From Paracoccus sediminilitoris (GTDB lineage Bacteria; Pseudomonadota; Alphaproteobacteria; Rhodobacterales; Rhodobacteraceae), in NCBI RefSeq assembly GCF_003259195.1, contig NZ_QJPK01000001.1, positions 496,001-560,000 of the forward strand: a stretch of DNA of 64,000 nucleotides. Direction: 5' to 3'. Every line of letters starts with the position of its first letter. Position 1 is the stretch's first letter. Position numbers and translations under genes: made by a program. A model generated the notes under the pieces. It saw only the letters and a program-made list of their open reading frames with translations, was not told where the DNA came from and made no database searches. Below are positions 43,468 to 52,759 of the stretch, piece after piece.

Positions 43468-43508
43468 GCAACTGGTTCTCAACTGTTGACAGTTGCGAAT
43501 GATTTGCA
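43468..43508. promoter_or_regulatory. Candidate Mur/Fur operators in the fur-sitA divergent promoter
   Basis: Two overlapping dyads lie in the 97-bp divergent gap. TGCGAATGATTTGCA (43494-43508) is palindromic with one mismatch and resembles manganese-responsive Mur sites of alphaproteobacteria. CAACTG-TTGA-CAGTTG (43480-43495) is a perfect dyad, with a further GCAACTG at 43468-43474. The site resemblance is from memory, not a search. Confidence 0.6.
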
Positions 43509-43533
43509 GATAACGGTCCCCGAGGAGAGACCC

Positions 43534-44409
43534 ATGTTCCGTTTCCTGACCGCCCTGGCCCTTTGCCTGCCTGTCACAGCCCAGGCCGAACAGCTGAAGG
43601 TCGCCACCAGCTTTACCATCCTGGCCGACATGGCCCGCAACGTGGCGGGCGATCTGGCGCAGGTGAATTCGATCACCCCGCCGGGGGCCGACATCCACAA
43701 TTACCAGCCGACGCCGGGCGACATCATCGGCATCGCCGATGCCGATGTCATCCTGGTCAACGGGATGAACCTGGACCTGTGGGCGCAGCGGTTCCTGGCA
43801 CGGATTGGGGATGTGCCGGTGGCGACCCTGTCGGACGGGGTCACGCCCGTTTCTATCCAGGGGGGCGATTACGACGGGCTGCCGAACCCGCATGCCTGGA
43901 TGGCGCTGGATTCGGCGCAGATCTATGTCGACAACATCGCGGCGGCGCTGGCCGGGGTCGATCCCGACAATGCCGACGCCTATCGCGCCAATGCCCTCCG
44001 CTACAAACAGCAGATCGCCGACACCATCGGCCCCCTGCGAGACCGCGCCCGCGCCCTGCCCCCCGAACGCCGCTGGCTGGTATCGTCCGAGGGCGCGTTT
44101 TCCTATCTGGCACGCGATTTCGGCCTGCAGGAACTGTTCTTGTGGCCGATCAATTCCGACGGGCAAGGCACGCCCCAGCAGGTACGCCGCCTGATCGACA
44201 ACATCCGGCAGGCCAAGGCGCCGGTCATCTTTTCTGAAAGCACCGTGTCCGACCGGCCCGCGCGCCGCATCGCGCAGGAAACCGGCGCCGATTATGGCGG
44301 GGTTCTGTATGTCGACAGCCTGTCGGCCGCCGATGGGCCGGTGCCCACCTATCTGGACCTGCTGCGGGTCACATCCGAAACCATCGTCACGGGGCTTGAC
44401 CATGATTGA
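43534..44409 (+). CDS. sitA: Manganese/iron ABC transporter substrate-binding protein SitA
   Basis: A 291-residue cluster A-I metal-binding lipocalin-unrelated SBP. It has an 18-residue signal peptide (cleavage after TAQA). Metal ligands visible are His in GADIHNYQP, His in NPHAWMALD, Glu in SSEGAFSYL and Asp in LYVDSLS, the Mn/Fe set rather than the zinc His-rich loop. GAGGAGA precedes ATG 43534. It overlaps sitB by 8 bp. Confidence 0.93.
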   Translation: MFRFLTALALCLPVTAQAEQLKVATSFTILADMARNVAGDLAQVNSITPPGADIHNYQPTPGDIIGIADADVILVNGMNLDLWAQRFLARIGDVPVATLSDGVTPVSIQGGDYDGLPNPHAWMALDSAQIYVDNIAAALAGVDPDNADAYRANALRYKQQIADTIGPLRDRARALPPERRWLVSSEGAFSYLARDFGLQELFLWPINSDGQGTPQQVRRLIDNIRQAKAPVIFSESTVSDRPARRIAQETGADYGGVLYVDSLSAADGPVPTYLDLLRVTSETIVTGLDHD

Positions 44410-45265
44410 CGCCGATACCCTTGGCCTGCAGGTGCGCGACCTGACGGTGGCCTATCGCAACGGCCATACCGCGCTTGGCGATGCCAGCTTCGAGGTGCCC
44501 CAAGGGTCGGTGACCGCGCTGGTGGGCGTCAACGGCGCGGGCAAATCGACGCTGTTCAAGGCGCTGATGGACCTGCTGCCGCATGCCTCGGGGCTGGTGC
44601 GGATCATGGGGCTGCCCGTGCGGCAGGCGCTGTCGCAAAACCTTGTCGCCTACGTCCCCCAGGCCGAGGAGGTCGACTGGTCCTTTCCGGTCCTGGTCGA
44701 GGATGTGGTGATGATGGGCCGATACGGGCATATGGGTTTCCTGCGCCGCGCCAGACCCGCCGACCGCAAGGCCGTCGACGATGCCATGGCCCGCGTGGGC
44801 ATCGGCGAATACCGCCACCGCCAGATCGGCGAACTGTCGGGCGGCCAGAAGAAGCGCGTCTTCCTGGCCCGCGCCTTGGCGCAAGAGGCCCGCGTCATCC
44901 TGCTGGACGAACCCTTCACCGGCGTCGATGTGCAGACCGAACAGGCCATCATCGCCCTGCTGCGCCAGATGCGCGACGAAGGCCGGGTGATGCTGGTATC
45001 CACCCACGATCTCGGCTCGGTGCCGGAATATTGCGACCGCGTGGTGCTGGTCAAAGGCACCGTGCTGGCGTCGGGTCCGACCGAGACCACCTTTACGCCG
45101 GAAAACCTGCGCATCGCCTTTGGCGGCGTGTTGCGCCATTTCGTGCTGGGCGGCACCGACCTGCATCAGGACGCGGATGCGCGCAACGTCGATGTCTTCA
45201 CCGATGACGAACGCCCGCTGATCTTCTACGACGACCAGCACCACCGCACCGGAGGGTCGCGCTGA
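44402..45265 (+). CDS. sitB: Manganese/iron ABC transporter ATP-binding protein SitB
   Basis: A 287-residue ATPase. Walker A is GVNGAGKST, the signature LSGGQKKRVFLARAL and Walker B VILLDEPFTGVD. AYVPQAEEVDWSFPVLVEDVVMMGRYGHMG is characteristic of the metal-type family. The extended acidic/His C-terminus is typical of SitB. It overlaps sitA by 8 bp and sitC by one base (TGATG). Confidence 0.93.
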   Translation: MIDADTLGLQVRDLTVAYRNGHTALGDASFEVPQGSVTALVGVNGAGKSTLFKALMDLLPHASGLVRIMGLPVRQALSQNLVAYVPQAEEVDWSFPVLVEDVVMMGRYGHMGFLRRARPADRKAVDDAMARVGIGEYRHRQIGELSGGQKKRVFLARALAQEARVILLDEPFTGVDVQTEQAIIALLRQMRDEGRVMLVSTHDLGSVPEYCDRVVLVKGTVLASGPTETTFTPENLRIAFGGVLRHFVLGGTDLHQDADARNVDVFTDDERPLIFYDDQHHRTGGSR

Positions 45266-46125
45266 TGCTGGACCTGCTGCTGACCCCCTTTACCTATGGC
45301 TACATGGCGACGGCGATCTGGGTCTCGGCCCTTGTCGGCGGCGTCTGCGCCTTCCTGTCGGCCTATCTGATGCTGAAAGGCTGGAGCCTGATCGGCGACG
45401 CCCTGTCCCATTCCATCGTGCCGGGCGTGGCGGGGGCCTATATGCTGGGCCTGCCCTTCGCGCTTGGGGCGTTCCTGTCTGGCGGGCTGGCGGCTTTGGC
45501 GATGCTGTTCCTGAACACCCGCACGGGGCTGAAGCAGGATGCGGTGATCGGGCTGATCTTCACCGGCTTCTTCGGCATCGGGCTGTTCATGGCATCGCTG
45601 AACCCCGTGGCGGTGGACATCCAGGCCATCACCATGGGCAACATCCTGGCCATCGCCCCTGCCGATATCCTGCAGCTGGCCCTGATCGGAGGCATATCCC
45701 TGATCATCCTGCTGGCCAAATGGCGCGACCTGATGGTGGTCTTTTTCGACGAAAGCCATGCCCGCACCGTGGGTCTGCACCCCGCACGACTGAAGGCGCT
45801 GTTCTTCACCCTGCTGGCCGCGTCCACGGTGGCGGCGATGCAGACGGTGGGTGCCTTTCTAGTCATCGCGCTGGTGGTGACGCCGGGGGCCACGGCCTAT
45901 CTGCTGACCGACCGCTTTCCGCGGCTGATCATGCTGTCGGTCGCCATCGGCGCGCTGACATCGGCCATCGGGGCCTATGCCAGCTTCTTTCTGGACGGCG
46001 CGCCGGGGGGCATCATCGTGACGCTGCAGACGCTGCTGTTCCTGGGGGCCTTCGTCTTTGCACCCACCCACGGGCTGTGCGCCGCCCGCCGCCGCGCCCG
46101 CGCCGCGATGGAGGGTCACGCATGA
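45265..46125 (+). CDS. sitC: Manganese/iron ABC transporter permease SitC
   Basis: A 286-residue ABC-3 family permease with about eight helices. LMLKGWSLIGDALSHSIVPGVAGAYMLG and the C-terminal AAMQTVGAFLVIALVVTPGATAYLLTDRF are family signatures. It forms a heterodimeric channel with SitD, which it overlaps by 4 bp. Confidence 0.93.
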   Translation: MLDLLLTPFTYGYMATAIWVSALVGGVCAFLSAYLMLKGWSLIGDALSHSIVPGVAGAYMLGLPFALGAFLSGGLAALAMLFLNTRTGLKQDAVIGLIFTGFFGIGLFMASLNPVAVDIQAITMGNILAIAPADILQLALIGGISLIILLAKWRDLMVVFFDESHARTVGLHPARLKALFFTLLAASTVAAMQTVGAFLVIALVVTPGATAYLLTDRFPRLIMLSVAIGALTSAIGAYASFFLDGAPGGIIVTLQTLLFLGAFVFAPTHGLCAARRRARAAMEGHA

Positions 46126-46949
46126 ACGCGCTGCTTCTGCCCTTCAGCTTTCCGGTGATGACCGATGCGCTGATGATCGCGGTCATCGTCGCCGTGCCCG
46201 CCGCCCTGCTCAGCTGTTTCCTGGTCCTGAAAGGCTGGGCGCTGATGGGCGACGGGATCAGCCACGCGGTCCTGCCGGGCATCGTTCTGGCCTATGCGCT
46301 TGGCTTTCCGCTGATCATCGGCGCCTTCGTGGCCGGGATGATCTGCGCGCTGACGTCGGGCTGGCTGGACGCCAACAGCCGCATCAAGCCCGACACCGCG
46401 CTTGGCATCGTCATGGCGGGGATGTTCGCGGTCGGGCTGATCCTGTTCACGGCCATGCCCAGCAATGTCCACCTGGACCATATCCTGTTCGGCAACATCC
46501 TGGGCATCGGCCCCGCCGATTTTGCCCAAGCCCTGCCCATCGCGGTTGTCGTGACGCTGGTGCTGGTGCTGAAATGGCGCGACTTCGCGGTGCAGGCCTT
46601 CGATCCGGTGCAGGCGCGGGTTGCGGGTCTGGCGACCGGCTGGCTGCATTACGGGATGCTGGCGATGATCGCGGCATCGGTGGTGGCGATGCTGTCCTCG
46701 GTCGGCATCATCCTGTCGGTGGGCCTGCTGATCGCGCCCGGCGCCATCGCCTTCCTGCTGACGCGCCGCCTGCAGGCGATGATGGCGGTGGCCGTGGGCG
46801 TCGCGGTGGGCGCGACCGTGCTGGGCATCTGGTCCAGCTTCTGGCTGGACAGCGCCCCAGCCCCCACAATCATCGTCATCCTGACGGCGATCTTTGTCGG
46901 GACCTTCATCTGGCGTCAGTTCACCGGGCCGCGCGGCGTCCGCATCTAG
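46122..46949 (+). CDS. sitD: Manganese/iron ABC transporter permease SitD
   Basis: A 275-residue second ABC-3 permease. LVLKGWALMGDGISHAVLPGIVLAYALG and SSVGIILSVGLLIAPGAIAFLLTRRL parallel SitC. ATG 46122 overlaps the sitC stop by 4 bp; the frame is open far upstream only as an overlap with sitC. It ends the operon; the GH1 gene follows after 70 bp. Confidence 0.93.
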   Translation: MNALLLPFSFPVMTDALMIAVIVAVPAALLSCFLVLKGWALMGDGISHAVLPGIVLAYALGFPLIIGAFVAGMICALTSGWLDANSRIKPDTALGIVMAGMFAVGLILFTAMPSNVHLDHILFGNILGIGPADFAQALPIAVVVTLVLVLKWRDFAVQAFDPVQARVAGLATGWLHYGMLAMIAASVVAMLSSVGIILSVGLLIAPGAIAFLLTRRLQAMMAVAVGVAVGATVLGIWSSFWLDSAPAPTIIVILTAIFVGTFIWRQFTGPRGVRI

Positions 46950-47019
46950 GCCCTTCAAGGCCCCTTCAAGGCGGCGCGGGAACATGCCAGCATGACCCGC
47001 CCGCAGGAGGAGAGACCAG

Positions 47020-48333
47020 ATGCTGCCACCCCGTTCCGACTTCCCCGCCGATTTCACCTTCGGCGCCGCCACCTCGGCCTATCAGATCGAGGGTTCGGCC
47101 CAAGGCGGCGCAGGCCCGTCCCATTGGGATACCTTCGCCGCCACGCCGGGCAACATCATCGACAACAGCAACGGGTCGCGCGCCTGCGACCACCTGAACC
47201 TCTGGCCGCAGGATCTGGACCTGATCTGCGATGCGGGGTTCGATGCCTATCGCTTCTCGACCTCATGGGCGCGGGTGATGCCGGACGGCGTGACGGTGAA
47301 CCCCGAGGGGCTGGATTTCTATGACCGTTTGGTGGACGGCATGCTGGAACGGGGTCTGAAGCCCTTCCTGACCTATCACCACTGGGACCTGCCCGCCGCG
47401 CTGGCCGACAAGGGCGGCTGGCAGAACCGCGACGTGGCCGCGCAATTCGCCGATCTCTGCACCACCATCCACGACCGGCTCGGCGACCGCATCGCCAGCG
47501 CCGCGACGCTGAACGAGCCGTGGTGCATGGCCTGGCTGTCGCATTTCCTGGGCCATCACGCGCCCGGCCTGCGCGACATCCGCGCCGCCAGCCGCGCCAT
47601 GCATCACGTGCTGCTGGCCCATAGCACCGCCATGCAGTCGCTGCGGGCGGCGGGGGCGAAGAACCTGGGCATCGTGCTGAACTTCGAAACCCAGCACCCG
47701 GCCGACGACAGCGACGGCGCCCGTCGCGCGGCGGATGTGCAGGACGCCATTTATAACCAGTGGTTCATCCGCGCCATCATGGGCCAAGGATATCCCGAGG
47801 CCGCATTGGAGGGCATCGGCCCCCATCTGCCCGATAGATGGCAAGACGACATGGCAACCATCGCCCAGCCCTTGGACTGGCTGGGGGTGAATTATTACAC
47901 CCGCCACCTGAACGCCCCTGCGCCGGGGCTGTGGCCCAATGCCAGGGACGTTCCCGGCCCCCTGCCCAAGACCCAGATGGACTGGGAGATCCGCCCCGAG
48001 GGCCTGTCGGAATTTCTGGTCCGGCTCAAGACCGACCATACCGGCGACCTGCCGCTTTACGTCACCGAAAACGGCATGGCCCATGCGGAAGGCGATCTGG
48101 TGACGGCGGATACGGGCCGTGTGCAGTTCATCGCCGACCACCTGCGGGCCTGCAAATCCGCGATGGATCAGGGCGTCGACCTGCGCGGGTTCTTCTATTG
48201 GTCGCTTCTGGACAATTACGAATGGGGCTGGGGATACGGGCCGCGTTTTGGCTTGGTCCATGTCGATTACGACACGATGGCCCGCACCCCCAAGGACAGC
48301 TGGCATGCCTTCCGCCGGATGCTGACCGCCTGA
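47020..48333 (+). CDS. GH1 family beta-glucosidase
   Basis: A 437-residue TIM-barrel glycosidase. The N-terminal FGAATSAYQIEGSA, acid/base Glu166 in TLNEP and nucleophile Glu350 in YVTENG are all present, so it should be active. It probably hydrolyses beta-glucosides or beta-galactosides in the cytoplasm (no signal peptide). GCAGGAGGAGA is a strong ribosome-binding site. Its stop codon abuts that of the convergent GMC gene (TGATCA). No sugar transporter is adjacent. Confidence 0.94.
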   Translation: MLPPRSDFPADFTFGAATSAYQIEGSAQGGAGPSHWDTFAATPGNIIDNSNGSRACDHLNLWPQDLDLICDAGFDAYRFSTSWARVMPDGVTVNPEGLDFYDRLVDGMLERGLKPFLTYHHWDLPAALADKGGWQNRDVAAQFADLCTTIHDRLGDRIASAATLNEPWCMAWLSHFLGHHAPGLRDIRAASRAMHHVLLAHSTAMQSLRAAGAKNLGIVLNFETQHPADDSDGARRAADVQDAIYNQWFIRAIMGQGYPEAALEGIGPHLPDRWQDDMATIAQPLDWLGVNYYTRHLNAPAPGLWPNARDVPGPLPKTQMDWEIRPEGLSEFLVRLKTDHTGDLPLYVTENGMAHAEGDLVTADTGRVQFIADHLRACKSAMDQGVDLRGFFYWSLLDNYEWGWGYGPRFGLVHVDYDTMARTPKDSWHAFRRMLTA

Positions 48334-49959
48334 TCAGCCCGCCAGACGCACTCCGTCCCGGCCTGCGGCCAGGATCATGTCGCTGGCCTTTTCCGCAATC
48401 ATCGTGGCGGGCGCATGAGTGTTGCCCGACACGATGAAGGGCATCACCCCCGCATCCACCACCCGCAGCCCGGCCAGCCCGTGCACGCGCAGCTGATCAT
48501 CGACGACGGCCATCGGGTCGCTGCCCATGCGGGTGGTGCCGACGGGGTGGAAGATGGTGGTCCCGACCTCTGCCGCGGCTTTCGCTAGATCGGCGTCGCT
48601 TTGCAGATGGGCACCGGGCTTCAGTTCCTGCGGGGCGAATTCGGCCATCCGGCGGGTGGCCATCAGGCGGCGGGCATGGCGCAGGCTGTCGATGGCCACC
48701 TGCCGGTCGACTTCGGTCGTCAGGTATCGCGGCGCGATCGCGGGGGCCGCTGCGGGATCGGCGCTGGTGATATGGCAATGGCCCGTGCTTTCGGGCCGCA
48801 GGTTGCAGACCGACACCGTCAGCCCCGGAAAATCGTGCAAGGGGTCGCCGAACTTGTCCAGCGACAGGGGCTGGACGTGATATTCGATGTTCGGCGTCGC
48901 GAAGTGATCCGAGGATTTGGCAAATATTCCCAGCTGGCTGGGCGCCATCGCCATGGGCCCCGTCCGGCGCAGCGCGTATTCCAGCGCAATCCCCGCCTTG
49001 CCCCACAGGCTGCCGGCGCGGTCGTTCAGCGTCCGCGCGCCCGAAATGCGGAACACGGTGCGCAGTTGCAGATGGTCCTGCAGGTTCTCGCCCACGCCGG
49101 GCAGGTCGTGGCGCGGCGCGATGCCAAGCGCCGCCAGCCGGTCGGGCTGGCCGATGCCGCTCAGCTCCAGCAGGGCGGGGGAATTGATCGCCCCGGCGGA
49201 CAGGATCACCTCGGTCCCCGCCCGCGCATGACGCAGAACGCCATGCTGGGTGATGTCGACGCCGGTGACGCGCCTCCCGTCAAAGGTCAGGCGGGCGACC
49301 TGGGCGTCGGTCTCGATCCGCAGGTTCGGGCGGTCGCGGGCCGGGTTCAGGAATGCCTTGCGCGCGTTCCAGCGCAGACCGCGCCGCTGCGTGACGGGGA
49401 AATAGCCCACGCCTTCATTGTCGCCACAGTTGAAATCACGGCATTCCGGCAGGCCCAGTTCCTGCGCCGCCTGTGCCACGGCGTTCAGGATCGGCCATTT
49501 CAGCCGCTGACGTTCGACCCGCAATTCGCCCTGATCGCCATGCAGGTCGCAGGCGGGTTCGTAATGGCGTTCGCTGCGCCGGAAATAGGGCAGCACGTCA
49601 TTCCAGCCCCAGCCGACGTTTCCCGCCTGTCGCCAGCGGTCGAAATCGGCCGCCTGCCCGCGCATGTAGATCATGCCGTTGATCGACGAACATCCCCCCA
49701 GCACCCGCCCGCGCGGATAGTTCAGGCGCCGCCCGTTCAGCCCCGGCTCGGGTTCTGTCTGATAACACCAGTCCAGCTTGGGGTTGCCCATCGCGTAAAG
49801 ATAACCGACCGGCACATGCACCCAGAAGCGGTTGTCGTGGCCGCCCGCCTCCAGCAGCAGCACGCGGATCCGGGGGTCCGCCGACAGCCGGTTCGCCAGC
49901 ACGCATCCCGCCGACCCCGCACCGACGATGATATAGTCGTAAGTCCCCAGATCCTGCAT
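48334..49959 (-). CDS. GMC family oxidoreductase (choline dehydrogenase-like)
   Basis: A 541-residue FAD flavoprotein. The FAD motif YIIVGAGSAGCVLANRLS is at residue about 8. GMC signatures are NYPRGRVLGGCSSINGMIYMRG and AGAINSPALLELSGIG. Catalytic His is in STGHCHI/FHPVGTTRMG and SGNTHAPATMIAEKASDMI. It resembles BetA and alcohol/PEG dehydrogenases; no betaine gene is adjacent, so the substrate is open. Two ATG codons stand in tandem; 49959 is better placed after AGGAGG than 49962. Confidence 0.9.
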   Translation of the reverse strand: MQDLGTYDYIIVGAGSAGCVLANRLSADPRIRVLLLEAGGHDNRFWVHVPVGYLYAMGNPKLDWCYQTEPEPGLNGRRLNYPRGRVLGGCSSINGMIYMRGQAADFDRWRQAGNVGWGWNDVLPYFRRSERHYEPACDLHGDQGELRVERQRLKWPILNAVAQAAQELGLPECRDFNCGDNEGVGYFPVTQRRGLRWNARKAFLNPARDRPNLRIETDAQVARLTFDGRRVTGVDITQHGVLRHARAGTEVILSAGAINSPALLELSGIGQPDRLAALGIAPRHDLPGVGENLQDHLQLRTVFRISGARTLNDRAGSLWGKAGIALEYALRRTGPMAMAPSQLGIFAKSSDHFATPNIEYHVQPLSLDKFGDPLHDFPGLTVSVCNLRPESTGHCHITSADPAAAPAIAPRYLTTEVDRQVAIDSLRHARRLMATRRMAEFAPQELKPGAHLQSDADLAKAAAEVGTTIFHPVGTTRMGSDPMAVVDDQLRVHGLAGLRVVDAGVMPFIVSGNTHAPATMIAEKASDMILAAGRDGVRLAG

Positions 49960-50082
49960 CATGTCCTCCTGTCCCCGGCTGCAGGCTAGGGCGCGGTGTC
50001 GCGGGCGGCAAGTAGGGCGGTTGCGGCACAGGGCGCGGGGCGCTATTTGCAGGGGACACAAGGATCAACCGGAAGGCCCGTC

Positions 50083-50247
50083 ATGATCGTCATCGCAGCC
50101 CTTGTCATCGGCGCGTTCCTGGGTTGGCGCCGCGCCGCCAAGCTGGGCGGCAACCGCCTTGACCGCCTGCAATACGCGGCGGCCTTTGCGGTCGTCCTGG
50201 CCATGGTCGGGCTGTTCATCACCGTCATCATCGAACGGATGGCGTGA
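50083..50247 (+). CDS. Small two-helix membrane protein, unknown
   Basis: A 54-residue protein with a hydrophobic N-terminal helix (1-15, VIAALVIGAFLGW) and a second helix (about 32-51, AFAVVLAMVGLFITVII). A basic loop, RRAAKLGGNRLDRLQ, lies between. GGAAGG precedes ATG 50083. Its stop overlaps the VWA gene start as TGATG, so translation is coupled. I do not recognise a named family. Confidence 0.75.
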   Translation: MIVIAALVIGAFLGWRRAAKLGGNRLDRLQYAAAFAVVLAMVGLFITVIIERMA

Positions 50248-51428
50248 TGTTCCTGCCATTCCTCGACAGTCTGCGCCGCCACGGAGTGCCGGTTTCGCTG
50301 CGGGAATGGCTGGACCTGATGGCCGGGATGCAGGCGGGCGTCGCGGGCTGGCAGGTGGACGGGTTCTATGACCTGTCGCGGCTGGTTCTGGTCAAGGACG
50401 AACGGCATCTGGATCGGTTCGATCGTGCCTTTTCGGAAACATTTTCCGGGTTGGATGAAATTCCGGTCGAGGCACTGGTCAACGAACAGGCCCTGCCCCG
50501 CGAATGGCTGGAAAAGCTGGCCGAGAAATTGCTGACCGATGCGGAAAAAGCCGAAATCCAAGGCTCGGGCAGCCTGGACGCCCTGATGCAGAAGCTGCGC
50601 GAACGGCTGGCCGAACAGAAGGGCCGCCACCAGGGCGGCAACAAGTGGATCGGCACGGCGGGGACGTCACCCTTCGGCGCCTATGGCTACAACCCCGAGG
50701 GCGTGCGGATCGGCCAGGACGAAAGCCGCCACCGCCGCGCCGTCAAGGTCTGGGACAAGCGCGAGTTCCGCGATTTCGACGATCGGATCGAACTGGGCAC
50801 CCGCAACATCAAGGTCGCGCTGAAGCGCCTGCGCCAATGGGCGCGCCACGGTGCCGATCAGGAACTGGACCTGCCCGCCACCATCCGCGCCACCGCCGAT
50901 CACGGCTATATCGACGTCAAGACCCGCCCCGAACGCCGCAACGCGGTCAAGGTGCTGCTGTTTCTGGACGTGGGCGGCAGCATGGACGACCATATCCGCG
51001 TCGTGGACGAGCTTTTCAGCGCCGCGCGGGCCGAGTTCAAGCACATGCAGCATTTCTATTTCCACAACTGCCTTTACGAAGGCGTGTGGACGGACAACCG
51101 CCGCCGTTGGGCCGAACAGACGCCCACATGGGACATCCTGCACCGCTTTGGCCGCGATTATAAATGCATCGTAGTGGGGGACGCGTCGATGTCACCCTAT
51201 GAGATCGCGGTGCCCGGCGGGGCGAACGAACACATGAACCCCGAATCTGGCGAGGTTTGGTTGCGCCGCCTGGCCGAAACATGGCCTGATCATGTCTGGC
51301 TGAACCCCGTGCCCCAGGATCACTGGCGCCATACCCAATCCATCGGCATGGTCCGCAGCATCTTTCCCGACCGGATGATGCCCATGACGCTGGACGGGCT
51401 GACCCAGGCCATGCGGCTGCTGGGATGA
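50247..51428 (+). CDS. VWA domain-containing protein (CoxE-like) with altered MIDAS
   Basis: A 393-residue cytoplasmic protein. The N-terminal CoxE-type region begins FLPFLDSLRRHGVPVSLREWLDLM. The VWA domain has DVGGS at residues 241-245 in place of the canonical MIDAS DxSxS, so metal binding may be altered. CoxE-like VWA proteins usually act with a MoxR ATPase in metal-enzyme maturation; none is adjacent. ATG 50247 is coupled to the small membrane protein; GTG one codon earlier is possible. It overlaps the DedA gene by 4 bp. Confidence 0.85.
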   Translation: MFLPFLDSLRRHGVPVSLREWLDLMAGMQAGVAGWQVDGFYDLSRLVLVKDERHLDRFDRAFSETFSGLDEIPVEALVNEQALPREWLEKLAEKLLTDAEKAEIQGSGSLDALMQKLRERLAEQKGRHQGGNKWIGTAGTSPFGAYGYNPEGVRIGQDESRHRRAVKVWDKREFRDFDDRIELGTRNIKVALKRLRQWARHGADQELDLPATIRATADHGYIDVKTRPERRNAVKVLLFLDVGGSMDDHIRVVDELFSAARAEFKHMQHFYFHNCLYEGVWTDNRRRWAEQTPTWDILHRFGRDYKCIVVGDASMSPYEIAVPGGANEHMNPESGEVWLRRLAETWPDHVWLNPVPQDHWRHTQSIGMVRSIFPDRMMPMTLDGLTQAMRLLG

Positions 51429-52000
51429 TGGCCGATCTTGCCGCGCTGCTGCCCGTCTGGGGGCCGTGGCTGCTGGCAGGCTGCGCGTTCCTGTCATGCA
51501 TGATGGTGCCGGTGCCGACCTCGGTCCTGCTGGTCAGCGCGGGGGCCTTGGCGGGGACTGGTCACCTGCAGCCGATCCCCATCGCCGCGGGTGCGATCAT
51601 CGGGGCCAGCCTGGGCGATCTTTCCGCCTTTCTGCTGGCACGGCGGCTGCAACCGCTGCTGTCGCGTCATGCCCGCCTGCTGGAACGGGCGCAGCGTCTG
51701 GTCGCGCGGCGGGGCATGCTGGCGGTCTTTCTGTCGCGCTGGCTGGTCACGCCGCTTGGACCGGCCACCAATTACGTCGCCGGGGCCGCGGGCCTGACCC
51801 TGCCGCGCTTCATGGCCGCCAGCATCCCCGGAGAGGTGATCTGGGCCGCCCTGCATCTGGCCGCGGGCCATCTGGCTGGCCGCGGCTTTCGCCATGAGGA
51901 GGCCGCAGCCCTGAAGGCGCTGGCCGTCGCCCTGCCCTTGGCTGCGGCGATCTGGCTGCTGCACCGTCACTGGCAGCGCCGCCATCACGATCCCATATAG
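51425..52000 (+). CDS. DedA/VTT domain membrane protein
   Basis: A 191-residue membrane protein of the DedA (SNARE-associated/VTT) superfamily. Helices lie at about 10-30, 40-70, 140-160 and 165-180. FLSRWLVTPLGPATNYVAGAAGL contains the conserved re-entrant R-x3-P-G-like element. Family members include undecaprenyl-phosphate and phospholipid flippases; the specific role is unknown. It starts in an ATGATG overlap with the VWA stop. Confidence 0.85.
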   Translation: MMADLAALLPVWGPWLLAGCAFLSCMMVPVPTSVLLVSAGALAGTGHLQPIPIAAGAIIGASLGDLSAFLLARRLQPLLSRHARLLERAQRLVARRGMLAVFLSRWLVTPLGPATNYVAGAAGLTLPRFMAASIPGEVIWAALHLAAGHLAGRGFRHEEAAALKALAVALPLAAAIWLLHRHWQRRHHDPI

Positions 52001-52005
52001 AAGCC

Positions 52006-52692
52006 ATGCTGAAGTTCACGCCGATCATCCTGTTGGGCCTCTATCTGGCCGTGATGTGGTTCTTTTCCGCTTGGCGGCTGAAACGGGATCTGAATGACCA
52101 TGCGACGCCGCTGAACCATCCGCGCCTGAAACCGATGCTGGAACGGCTGGGGGCGGCGATGGACCTGCCCCCGATCCGCGCCCATATCTATGAGGTCGAG
52201 CCGGTGAACGGATTGGCCGCCCCCGACGGGCGCATCTTCCTGACGCGCGGCTTCATCCGCAAACTGGATGCCTGCGAGGTCACCCCCGAGGAACTGGCCA
52301 GCGTCATCGCCCATGAACTGGGCCACGTCAGCCTGGGTCATTCACGGCGCCGGATGATCGATTTCGCCGGACAGAACGCCATCCGCATGGCGCTGGCGGG
52401 CATCCTGGGGCGGTTTCTTCCCGGCATCGGCGTCTGGATCGCGAATGCGATCGCCGCCGCCGTCGCCGCCCGCCTGTCGCGGCAGGACGAATTCGAAGCC
52501 GACCAGTTCGCCAGCGCCCTGATGATCAAGGCGGGCTTCGGTACCGAACCTCAGAAATCGCTGTTCCGCAAGCTGGACGCGCTGACCGGCGCGATGGGTC
52601 GGGGCGCCCCCGCATGGTTCCTGTCCCACCCGCCCGTCGCCAAGCGAATCGCCGCGATCGAGGCACACGAGACGCGCTGGCAGCAGGACTGA
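52006..52692 (+). CDS. M48 family metallopeptidase
   Basis: A 228-residue membrane-anchored zinc peptidase. An N-terminal helix (about 5-22) is followed by the zinc motif HELGH at residues 103-107. The third ligand is the glutamate in DEFEADQFA. A second hydrophobic stretch (about 125-150) lies between. It is of the HtpX/Oma1-like type, acting in membrane or periplasmic protein quality control. It begins 5 bp after the DedA stop. Confidence 0.88.
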   Translation: MLKFTPIILLGLYLAVMWFFSAWRLKRDLNDHATPLNHPRLKPMLERLGAAMDLPPIRAHIYEVEPVNGLAAPDGRIFLTRGFIRKLDACEVTPEELASVIAHELGHVSLGHSRRRMIDFAGQNAIRMALAGILGRFLPGIGVWIANAIAAAVAARLSRQDEFEADQFASALMIKAGFGTEPQKSLFRKLDALTGAMGRGAPAWFLSHPPVAKRIAAIEAHETRWQQD

Positions 52693-52759
52693 CCCTGCAA
52701 GGGCTTGTCCCGGACCCGTCCTGCCCTATTCTGGTCCCGAACCGCGCCACGAGGCTCGA

